From NCBI GenBank assembly GCA_049293015.1, contig JBATSB010000001.1:1-21870 (forward strand): a DNA stretch of 21,870 bases, in the 5' to 3' direction. Of this stretch, positions 15,063-21,870 are shown piece by piece. Made by a program: the position numbers and the translations under genes. The DNA is from UBA2330 sp049293015. GTDB lineage: Bacteria > Bacteroidota > Ignavibacteria > Tepidaquicellales > Tepidaquicellaceae. How positions within the stretch are numbered: position 1 is the stretch's first letter; each line of letters opens with the position of its first letter. The notes below the pieces were generated by a model that saw nothing but the letters and a program-made list of their open reading frames with translations, had not been told where the DNA came from and ran no database searches.

Positions 15063-16862
15063 TTATTTCAGCAATAGCATCCTCTTACCGTCTATCAGAT
15101 TTTCATTCACAAACATCTTATAAAAATACATCCCGCTCGAAAGTCCTGACCCGTCAAATCTGATCTGATAATTTCCGGGCTGCTTCATTTCATTTACAAG
15201 TGCAGCGACTTCCTGCCCGAGAAGGTTATAGACTTTAATATTTACAAAGCCGTTTTGCGAAACGCTGTAAAATATTTCTGTTGATGGATTGAATGGGTTT
15301 GGTTTGTTTTGAAGTAATTGGGTTTTGGAAATATCATTATCAGAATTTGATCTATTTAAAATTGATCCTGAATTATTTCCTGAAGCCTGATCAGAATTAT
15401 CTTCTTCACCTGTTGTTGCAATTACATTTCCATCAACATCATATTTAATTGCCTTCCAGTCGGCATGATCTCCATTCCACTCCATAGCTATAAGAATTGG
15501 CTGCCCTTCTGAATCAACTTCAATTGTAGCCCATCTTTGTGCTGGTGATTCGGCAGTTGTATATGGAGTTTCAAAAATCGGATTATAAACTTTTGTCCAT
15601 CTTTTTGTCGGAGGATTTCCTGAGTTATCATTTTTATATTGTATGATAGAAAATCCTGATGGTGACGCATCACTCATTCCCGCTACATATACAATAGTAT
15701 CACCCGATACTTTGATGGTTGATGCTCTGTCATTATAGGAGGAGGAAGGAATTGAATCATTTCTAAAATTATAAAACTCAGCTCTTCTGCCTGGCCAGCC
15801 ATAAGAACCGTCTTCAAATTTATATTTTATTGTAACAAAGTCTAATTCATTTTCAGAAATACTGCTTGTTGAATATCCCGTAACAAAGATATTTTCAAAG
15901 TCATCTTTAGCAATTGAAGTTGCAATATTTGTTCCTCCAACTCCTTTGTTTCTAAATTCTTTACTCCATTTAATTCTAACTTTATTGTTGGAATCCAAAT
16001 TATAAAAAGTAGTTCTGAATACATTAGGAGTATTATTCCAAGAACCAATATTATCTGAAATAGAAGTAACAACACTTCTGGACTTTGAGAGTGGACTTTG
16101 AGATCTGTTCACAACTGTAAGAGCTGTTGGTCTGTCATTGCTGCCGGGGATATTATGAATTATCACATCTCCTGCACCAATACTTCCATTTGCTTTATCC
16201 AAAGTTACATAAATTGCATCGTCACCATTCTGATGTCCCTGAAAAGAATATCCACACACATATACATTATTATAATCAGCAAAGATATCAGTAGCTATAT
16301 CCCATTTACCTGAGAAGGAGGTGTCGGTTTGCCAGGAGAGGCCGCCAATTTGATCTAATTTACTAGCAAAAATTTGTTTTTGTCCATTTCCATTTGAGGA
16401 ATAACCTGTAACAAAAATTTCATTTATTATCCCTATATCTGACTTTAAAATATCTATTCCATATGCTTTGTCATCTCCTGGATTTAAATATATTTTATTC
16501 CACACAATATTTAATTGAGGATCTAGTTTTAGAACAATAATATCATTACTTAGAGTTTGTTGGTTAAATATATACCCGGAAACATAGGAATAGCCTTGAT
16601 AATCAACAACTATATCCATACCTCTGTCATTGCCGAATTGATTATCATAAAATTTAATTATAGGACCAAACAGATTAGAATTAAATTTTTGAATGAATAT
16701 GTTGTTTTTATTTGTTGCTGGATTTATTGCAAAACCGGTAACATGTAATCTATTTGCTGAGTCCAAAAAGGTTTTAAATGGATAATCTGATGTTAACTGT
16801 GAAATTACATTTGAGCTAAATGAAAGTGTTAAAACTACTGTAAAAATTAATTTCGTTTTCAT
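15063..16862 (-). CDS. Secreted SBBP-type beta-propeller protein with type IX sorting domain
   Basis: A 599-residue secreted protein. A signal peptide (about 1-21, ending in SNVIS) is followed by repeated blades of the SBBP kind, such as YVSGYIFNQQTLSNDIIVLKL, FVTGYSSNG, VYVCGYSFQG, IFVTGYSTSSISENELDFVT and VYVAGMSDAS. The last 80 or so residues form a type IX (Por) sorting domain: NKPNPFNPSTEIFYSV, VNIKVYNLLGQEVAALVNE, then SGMYFYKMF and the final GKRMLLLK. Such proteins cross the outer membrane by T9SS and stay on the surface or are released. The function of the propeller is unknown. It follows the Ycf48-type gene by 8 bp and ends at a strong terminator. Confidence 0.9.
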   Translation of the reverse strand: MKTKLIFTVVLTLSFSSNVISQLTSDYPFKTFLDSANRLHVTGFAINPATNKNNIFIQKFNSNLFGPIIKFYDNQFGNDRGMDIVVDYQGYSYVSGYIFNQQTLSNDIIVLKLDPQLNIVWNKIYLNPGDDKAYGIDILKSDIGIINEIFVTGYSSNGNGQKQIFASKLDQIGGLSWQTDTSFSGKWDIATDIFADYNNVYVCGYSFQGHQNGDDAIYVTLDKANGSIGAGDVIIHNIPGSNDRPTALTVVNRSQSPLSKSRSVVTSISDNIGSWNNTPNVFRTTFYNLDSNNKVRIKWSKEFRNKGVGGTNIATSIAKDDFENIFVTGYSTSSISENELDFVTIKYKFEDGSYGWPGRRAEFYNFRNDSIPSSSYNDRASTIKVSGDTIVYVAGMSDASPSGFSIIQYKNDNSGNPPTKRWTKVYNPIFETPYTTAESPAQRWATIEVDSEGQPILIAMEWNGDHADWKAIKYDVDGNVIATTGEEDNSDQASGNNSGSILNRSNSDNDISKTQLLQNKPNPFNPSTEIFYSVSQNGFVNIKVYNLLGQEVAALVNEMKQPGNYQIRFDGSGLSSGMYFYKMFVNENLIDGKRMLLLK

Positions 16863-16870
16863 ATTTTTTA

Positions 16871-19000
16871 TTATTTAATTAAGATTAATTTATTTGTTTT
16901 TATAATTTTATTATTTAAAAAAAGAGAATAGAAATATATTCCTGAATTTAAATGAATTTCATTTCCATTCGGCGAAAATAAAACACTGTATTCTCCCTGT
17001 GTTTGATTTTCATTTACTAACTTGATGATCTCTTTACCTGCTATATCAAAAAGTTTTAATTCAACAAACCCGTTTTCTTTTATTCTATATTTAATGACCG
17101 TTGATGAATTAAATGGATTTGGATAATTTTGAAATAGATTATGTTCTTCAGGAATTGAAGTCGATAAATTATTAGAAATATATACCAGTCCTCCATTTGT
17201 CGTCTTTAAAATAGTACCAAACTTACCGGCTATATATCCGTTATCCGCATCAGTAAAAAACACGGACTTTAGATCATTCTCAGTTATTTTTTGTTGTGCT
17301 GTCCATAGTAATCCACCATTAGTTGTTTTTGTTATTGCACCTTCATCTCCAACTGCATATCCATTATTATCATTGAGAAATATTATTGAATTTAAATTAG
17401 TTGGAACATTACCCGATTGCACAAAATAATTTATTCCTCCGTTAGTTGATTTTGCTATTATACCAGATCCTACTGTTTGATAACCTGTCAAACTGCTAGA
17501 GAAAAAAACATCTATACCTCCCCCCTGTGTATTTATAACCCAGTTTATTCCTCCATTAGTAGTTCTCAAATTAAAATCTCCAACTATAAAGCCTACATCT
17601 ACATTCACAAACATTAATGGTCCCAAAACTGCAGCTGCTCCTACACCGGTAACCTGATCCACCCAGTTAACACCTCCGTTTGTTGTTTTAAGTATTCTTG
17701 CACTGTTACCCCCACTTAGATATCCTGTCTGCTCATCAATAAAATCTAATCCAAAAAAGTTATTCATTCCTCCCGGGCTAATATTACTCCAACTCTCACC
17801 TCCATCAGAGGATTTAAGTACAGTACCAGTATCTCCACATGTGTAACCGATATTAACACTTGGAAAATCAACTTCATGCAATCTCTGAACTGTATTACTT
17901 TGCTTTTCTAACCAGTTCAAACCGGCATTTGTTGTCTTCAAGATCTTTCCATAATTACCGACTGTAAATCCAATGTTGGAATTCACAAAAAAGTTGGAAT
18001 TATAATTTTCACTGCCACCTGTTGTTGTGAACCAATTATCTCCTCCATTTGTGGATTTTATTACCTTACCTCCTGATCCGGTTATGTATGCTATATTTGC
18101 ATTTAAAAAAATACAATCAGATAATATACCTATTTCACGATACCTTGGTAAATATGAATTGTTTACATTCCAGGAAATTCCACCGTCTGTGGTTTTTCTA
18201 ATTAGACCTTCATTTGTAGTCATTATTCCGGTGTCAGCATTGAGAAAAGATATCTTCCGGTCTATTCCAGCTATAGATGGAATAATTATATTTTCAGTCC
18301 AGTTTTGACCACCATTAGTTGTTTTATAAAATCTAAAATCAGCTCCTGTTAATGCATATAATACATCATTATCTACAAAATTTACACTTACTATCTGTGA
18401 AAAAATATTCTGGTAAGTTATATTCTGTACAACCCAGTTTACTCCTCCGTTAGAAGTCTTACTTAAATAATTTCCACCTCCGACTATTCCATTTAAAGAA
18501 TCATACATATCAATACAGAATAAAGGATTTAAAGTCTGAGAACTGATCTGATTCCAGAGATCACCACCATTTGTGGTCTTAAATATTTTTCCGTTTAAAC
18601 CAACTGCAAATCCGAGAGTATTCGTTGCAAAATCAATATCCCATAAAGTAGAATTTGCTGTTAATACCAAATTCCAGTTTTCACCTCCATCTAAAGTCTT
18701 ATACATTTTTCCGTTATCATCTCCAACTACAAATCCAGTAAAAGCATTTATAAAATGCATTCCCAATAAATGAATATTAGGATTAATATTTTTTACACTC
18801 CAGTTAAGTCCACCGTTAGTTGTTTTGATGATAGTTCCGATATCACCGGCAGCATATCCGGTATTTTCATCAACAAAATCTGTTGACCACATCAAATTCC
18901 CCGTCGGTTGAGGCTGCTGCCATTGCCAGATGGACTGGGCATTTATGTTTATTGAGAGTGATGTGATGATTATTAGAAATGTTGTAAAGAGTTTATTCAT
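16871..19000 (-). CDS. Secreted Ycf48/BNR-type beta-propeller protein with type IX sorting domain
   Basis: A 709-residue secreted protein. The signal peptide (about 1-21, ending in ININA) is followed by about 14 copies of a repeat with the core KTTNGGxNW, for example TIIKTTNGGLNWS, KMYKTLDGGENWN, KVIKSTNGGDNWF, RILKTTNGGVNWV and AITKTTNGGLLWT. These are separated by GYAAGD/GFVVGD turns. This is the Ycf48-like (photosystem II assembly factor) repeat, common in surface proteins of this lineage without any photosynthetic role. The C-terminus is a type IX sorting domain (NYPNPFNSSTVIKYRI, VELKLFDIAGKEIIKLV, SGIYFYSLF). It starts at ATG 19000. A 7-bp dyad (AGTATTT/AAATACT, 19018-19035) lies just upstream. 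Confidence 0.92.
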   Translation of the reverse strand: MNKLFTTFLIIITSLSININAQSIWQWQQPQPTGNLMWSTDFVDENTGYAAGDIGTIIKTTNGGLNWSVKNINPNIHLLGMHFINAFTGFVVGDDNGKMYKTLDGGENWNLVLTANSTLWDIDFATNTLGFAVGLNGKIFKTTNGGDLWNQISSQTLNPLFCIDMYDSLNGIVGGGNYLSKTSNGGVNWVVQNITYQNIFSQIVSVNFVDNDVLYALTGADFRFYKTTNGGQNWTENIIIPSIAGIDRKISFLNADTGIMTTNEGLIRKTTDGGISWNVNNSYLPRYREIGILSDCIFLNANIAYITGSGGKVIKSTNGGDNWFTTTGGSENYNSNFFVNSNIGFTVGNYGKILKTTNAGLNWLEKQSNTVQRLHEVDFPSVNIGYTCGDTGTVLKSSDGGESWSNISPGGMNNFFGLDFIDEQTGYLSGGNSARILKTTNGGVNWVDQVTGVGAAAVLGPLMFVNVDVGFIVGDFNLRTTNGGINWVINTQGGGIDVFFSSSLTGYQTVGSGIIAKSTNGGINYFVQSGNVPTNLNSIIFLNDNNGYAVGDEGAITKTTNGGLLWTAQQKITENDLKSVFFTDADNGYIAGKFGTILKTTNGGLVYISNNLSTSIPEEHNLFQNYPNPFNSSTVIKYRIKENGFVELKLFDIAGKEIIKLVNENQTQGEYSVLFSPNGNEIHLNSGIYFYSLFLNNKIIKTNKLILIK

Positions 19001-19377
19001 GATTTATTTTTATAAAAGTATTTAATCAAATACTATATTTATTTTAAAAGTTTAAAATTTCTGTGAATTTAATTGAGCTACTTATTTAGCCAGATAATAT
19101 CCACTGATTTAATTTTCAATTCTCCGCTGCTGTTTCATATTAAAAAAAACAGCAGCAGAGTTTGAATTATTTCTTCCTTTAATGACCTCTTGTTTTACCA
19201 TTCACAAATTAGTAATAATAAGCAAACGAGTCAAATGGTAAAAAAGGCAGTTTGTGAAAAAATGAAATTGGCATCGATTTTAGTCAGGCTGGTAAAGGGT
19301 TTTGAAAAACAGGGGTAAAATTTTGAGGTGAAAATAGTTTTTATTTTGTGTTTTGGAGTAAAAAAATTGATATTGGA
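19001..19377. other. Intergenic region with inverted repeats, no supported gene
   Basis: It contains a dyad AGTATTTAATCAAATACT (19018-19035), an arm pair CTCCGCTGCTGTTT and AAACAGCAGCAGAG (19122-19135, 19147-19160), and two interleaved inverted repeats: TTTTACCATT/AATGGTAAAA (19193-19202, 19234-19243) and TTCACAAA/TTTGTGAA (19201-19208, 19251-19258). The interleaving could form a pseudoknot in RNA. Short open frames here have no supporting features. Confidence 0.5.
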
Positions 19378-19500
19378 TTGTTTGAACCATGATTTACAGG
19401 ATTCACATGATGACATGATTTTGTAATTATTAAATTTAAAGATATATCTATCATTAATCCTGGGAATCTTTTAATCTTAATAAAATCCCGGTTCAGACAA
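19378..19500. repeat. Dispersed palindromic element, TTGTTTGAACC...GGTTCAGACAA
   Basis: A 123-bp element bounded by TTGTTTGAACC (19378-19388) and GGTTCAGACAA (19490-19500), inverse complements with one mismatch. Inside, CATGATTTACAGGATT and ATTAATCCTGG match the element at 14674-14787 in the same order. No coding capacity is visible, so it looks like a non-autonomous or MITE-like repeat. Confidence 0.75.
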
Positions 19501-19519
19501 GCACAAATCTAATTTTGGA

Positions 19520-19945
19520 TTGTCTAAACCGCTGATTATACTGATTCGGATTTATTATTATCATTATTAATATATAAAATTAAATCTTGTTAACCCCGAA
19601 GGGGTGATACTATTATAGAACTAAAATAGCAAACGCACTAACCCCGAAGGGGTGATATCATTTAAATAATTTATTGTAATCGAATTCTGCGGATCATTGT
19701 GAATAATAATGCCACCCCTACGGGGTTTGAAAATATTGTAAATCGCATTTCTATAATAATGTCACCCCTACGGGGTTTGAATATTTTGAAAAACGCATTT
19801 CTATAATAATGCCACCCCTGCGTGGTTTAATAGTTATAAATCTCATTTTGGAATATCCTGATTTCACTGATTTGACATCTTTCAAATTCCACTATACAGA
19901 AATCATGTTAATCATTTGAATCAGCGTAATCAGTGGTTCAGACAA
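19520..19945. repeat. 426-bp element with 27-bp imperfect terminal inverted repeats
   Basis: The left end 19520-19546 (TTGTCTAAACCGCTGATTAT...) and the right end 19919-19945 (...CAGTGGTTCAGACAA) are inverse complements at 23 of 27 positions. The element encloses the TAACCCCGAAGGGGTGATA cluster and has no open frame of note. The outer ends belong to the family seen at 14513-14787 and 19378-19500. A composite or nested origin is likely. Confidence 0.65.
19591..19840. repeat. Cluster of about 50-bp units carrying a CCCC-tri-GGGG hairpin, in both orientations
   Basis: Two plus-oriented units carry TAACCCCGAAGGGGTGATA at 19591 and 19639 (48-bp spacing). Three minus-oriented units carry CCACCCCTACGGGGTTTGA-type cores at about 19712, 19762 and 19812 (50-bp spacing). 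The flanks AAACGCA and CTATAATAATG recur and match across orientations after reversal, so all five are one family. The last copy has decayed (CTGCGTGGTT). The two groups face each other and could form a large cruciform. Confidence 0.8.
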
Positions 19946-20005
19946 GCCGGTAATTTTTTGGGGAGCGAGCAAAAAAAGGCATTATCAGCCACAATGTGTT
20001 TTCAT

Positions 20006-20689
20006 TTATTTACCCATAGCACTGTCAATCTTACTCTTTAATCCTTCTAATCTTTCTTTACTAAAAGTCTGAGATCTCAGATCAATTGATTTGAAGTCAT
20101 TAGTTGAGGGGATGTAATAGAATTTACCAAAATCGGCAATAGATTTTTTTGGATCAAACAACTTTAACTCCCTTTCTTTTTCTTTGATAAGTAAGGAAAG
20201 CTTTTCACCGGTAATCTTGGTAACATCTTTGCCTTTTATAATGATTTTATTTAATTCTTCAGCAGGATTTATAGGAGGAAGTGATAATGATGAATCTCTA
20301 TTATCTGCAATGAAAGGATTTTTAATTTCGGGGATATTAGTTAGATCGGGTATAATTTTTTCGTTCAAATCTTTTAAGTCAGCCAACTGCTCTTTATTAT
20401 TCTGATAATAAAAATAAATTAAAAATATTAGAAGTATAACAGTAGCAAATGCCGGAATAAAATATTTCTTCCCGAATATACCTGATAAAAAATCATTGCC
20501 CTTAAAATAATCTCTGATCCTATCAATGTATCCGGGAGTATTTTCTTTTGAAGGAATTTGGGAGAGTTTTTCCTCTTCGATAACTTTATCAAGTTTTAAA
20601 TGAAGATCATTAAGAAAATGATCCGAAGTTTTGACCTTAGGAAATTTCTTTACTTCATTCAGGATATCATATTTATTTTTTTTACTCAA
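20006..20689 (-). CDS. Probable anti-sigma factor (single-pass membrane protein)
   Basis: A 227-residue protein with a charged cytoplasmic N-terminus of about 75 residues (KKNKYDILNEVKKFPKVKTSDHFLNDLHLKLD). One transmembrane helix follows (about 77-95, FIPAFATVILLIFLIYFYY), then a periplasmic Lys/Pro-rich tail. No HxxxCxxC zinc motif is present, so it is not a ZAS-type anti-sigma factor. The assignment rests on topology and on its place 28 bp behind an ECF sigma gene. The FLNDLHLKLD segment resembles the N-terminal helices of other sigma partners. The start is TTG (20689), with no near alternative. Confidence 0.65.
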   Translation of the reverse strand: MSKKNKYDILNEVKKFPKVKTSDHFLNDLHLKLDKVIEEEKLSQIPSKENTPGYIDRIRDYFKGNDFLSGIFGKKYFIPAFATVILLIFLIYFYYQNNKEQLADLKDLNEKIIPDLTNIPEIKNPFIADNRDSSLSLPPINPAEELNKIIIKGKDVTKITGEKLSLLIKEKERELKLFDPKKSIADFGKFYYIPSTNDFKSIDLRSQTFSKERLEGLKSKIDSAMGK

Positions 20690-20717
20690 AATATATTAAA
20701 GTATATGATCATTAAGA

Positions 20718-21308
20718 TTACTCTCTATATAGTTTTACAAAATTTTTCTTCAGTCGTTCCCTTCCGCGGTTTACACGGGATTTTACAGTGCCTGCAGGAA
20801 TGTTAAGTATGATTGCAATTTCTTCATACTCCTTCTCTTCAGTAAATCTCAATATAATCACTTCTTTATGCATTGGATCCAGAAGGTCAAATGATCTTTT
20901 CAGACAATCCAGTCTGACATTATTAATATCTTCGAATTCATATTCATCAAGATCTAAGATCATATCGGGAGTCTGAAGATCTTCTTCATCGACATCATAA
21001 ATGGATACCGGAAAATAATCTTTACTCTTTTTGTAACTATTACGTGCAGTGTTCATAGCAATAGCAAAAAACCATGTAGAGAATTTTGAAAATTTTTTAT
21101 ACTGATCTTTGTATTTGTAAAGCTTAAGAAATGCATCCTGTGTAAGATCTTCAGCTTCGTTACGGTCATTAATGAAGTTAAACATAATATTCATGATCCT
21201 GTCTTTATATCTGAATACAAGTTCATCAAAAGCTTTAATATCATCATTCTTCTGAAGCAGAAGTATCAGTTCCTCATCTGTATGTTCCTTATATAGGGAT
21301 GTATTCAA
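20718..21308 (-). CDS. ECF-family RNA polymerase sigma factor
   Basis: A 196-residue group IV sigma factor. Region 2 (about 25-92) contains AFDELVFRYKDRIMNIMF and the core-binding and -10 recognition segment DLTQDAFLKLYKYKDQYKKF, then STWFFAIAMNTARNSYKK. A short acidic linker (DVDEEDLQTPDMILDLDEYEFED) precedes region 4 (about 135-190). That region has a helix-turn-helix EEIAIILNIPAGTVKSRVNR for -35 recognition. Length and layout are typical of RpoE-like factors. The start is TTG (21308), with no upstream or close downstream ATG. The gene behind it probably encodes the membrane-bound anti-sigma partner. The genes it controls cannot be told from this window. Confidence 0.95.
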   Translation of the reverse strand: MNTSLYKEHTDEELILLLQKNDDIKAFDELVFRYKDRIMNIMFNFINDRNEAEDLTQDAFLKLYKYKDQYKKFSKFSTWFFAIAMNTARNSYKKSKDYFPVSIYDVDEEDLQTPDMILDLDEYEFEDINNVRLDCLKRSFDLLDPMHKEVIILRFTEEKEYEEIAIILNIPAGTVKSRVNRGRERLKKNFVKLYRE

Positions 21309-21401
21309 CTAAAGAAAAATTAATTTAGAAATACAAAAGTAATTTTAATAATATTGGAATTTATTGCAATGATTTTTCTTTGCTCTTTTTTGAATTCACC
21401 A

Positions 21402-21870
21402 ATCCCACCCAAACCCTCCCGCAAGCGGTGAGGGTTTTATCGTAGCACAGATTATTAATCTGTGAATAATAAACTTGAAATTTTAAATTGAATACAAAAA
21501 ACAACCCCACCCAAACCCTCCACGCAAGCGGTGAGGGCTTTATTAGTCGCAGGATCAAATTACATTCATAAATTAAAGAGAATCGAACCTGCTTTAAAAA
21601 AATATCTTTCAACTTTAAAAACTCCAAGAACCCTCCTCGCAAGTGGTGAGGGCTTTTTCGTAGCACAGATTATTAATCTGTGACTAATAAACTTGAATTT
21701 TTAAATTGAAAACAAAAAACAACCCCACCCAAACCCTCCCCGCAAGCGGTGAGGGATTTATCAGTCGCTGGAGCAAAATACATTTATATATAATAAGAAC
21801 TGGACCTGTTTGAAATAATGTCCTTCCAAATTTAAAACCGACAAGAACCCTCCCTTTTGGGGAGGGCAGG
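21402..21870. repeat. 218-bp tandem repeat with nested hairpins and palindromes
   Basis: Shared landmarks recur 217-218 bp apart: CGTAGCACAG at 21441 and 21659, ACAACCCCAC at 21501 and 21719, and AGAACCCTCC at 21628 and 21845. Just over two copies are present and the array runs off the window. Each copy has two CCCTCxxCGCAAGCGGTGAGGG hairpins and, in its first half, the palindrome CACAGATTATTAATCTGTG. The two hairpin halves are themselves related (CCCACCCAAACCCTCC). The minus-strand open frame at 21361-21666 arises from this repeat and is not called as a gene. Confidence 0.85.

Noticed and set aside
19122..19160. CTCCGCTGCTG/CAGCAGCAGAG hairpin as a terminator
   Set aside because: The A/T run is in the loop and not after the stem in either direction, and no gene ends nearby.
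19231..19416. Minus-strand 61-residue frame and a plus-strand 28-codon frame starting at 19235
   Set aside because: No Shine-Dalgarno or recognisable domain. The region is better explained by its inverted repeats.
19591..19840. Regularly spaced short repeats resembling a CRISPR array
   Set aside because: The stretches between cores are themselves similar from unit to unit, the units occur in both orientations, and no cas genes are near. They are repeat units and not spacers.
21361..21666. Minus-strand open frame of 101 residues
   Set aside because: It lies in the 218-bp tandem repeat, translates the hairpin sequence repeatedly (CGRVWVGL, LAWRVWVGL) and has no domain features.

Overview
The window is an AT-rich bacterial chromosome segment. 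It most likely comes from the Bacteroidota/Ignavibacteria side of the tree. This rests on two secreted proteins with C-terminal type IX secretion sorting domains, a Bacteroidota-style serine palmitoyltransferase-like enzyme, a BtuB plus BtuG-like surface lipoprotein pair, and a YbeY with the GYKDK-type motif. Start-codon use is unusual: at least six genes appear to start at TTG.

Positions 1-3128 (minus strand) hold a housekeeping block: topA (cut by the window edge), smg/DUF494, ybeY and an unrecognised 137-residue protein. Upstream, at 3320-5605, lie a gamma-class carbonic anhydrase-like hexapeptide protein and the most interesting pair in the window. The pair is a ubiquitin-conjugating-enzyme (E2)-like protein with an HPN motif and candidate catalytic Cys, and a membrane protein that joins an intact JAMM/MPN+ deconjugase domain, one transmembrane helix, a coiled-coil stretch and a C-terminal LysM domain. 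No E1-like enzyme or ubiquitin-like protein is visible nearby. A perfect 12-bp dyad covers the start codon of the JAMM gene.

Positions 5668-9900 (minus strand) form a vitamin B12 uptake and salvage operon: btuB, cobO, a small BFD-type [2Fe-2S] protein and a BtuG-like beta-propeller lipoprotein. It lies behind a cobalamin riboswitch whose expression platform appears to pair with the btuB Shine-Dalgarno. The JAMM-E2 pair follows only 62 bp behind and could be partly co-transcribed.

Positions 9917-12615 hold a probable sphingolipid locus: a serine palmitoyltransferase-like enzyme followed by a small lipoprotein, divergent from an extended SDR of the epimerase/ceramide-reductase type. argS follows the SDR gene by 6 bp. 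The divergent promoter has an 11-bp direct repeat.

Positions 14278-15062 and 19001-20005 are repeat-rich intergenic regions flanking two type IX-secreted beta-propeller proteins (SBBP-type and Ycf48-type). The repeats include a family ending in TTGTCTGAACC/GGTTCAGACAA, an 89-bp tandem duplication with hairpins, and a cluster of about 50-bp units in inverted orientation nested in a 426-bp element with 27-bp imperfect terminal inverted repeats. A strong terminator closes the secreted-protein operon. Positions 20006-21308 hold an ECF sigma factor and its probable membrane-bound partner. The window ends in a 218-bp tandem repeat (21402-21870) with nested hairpins.
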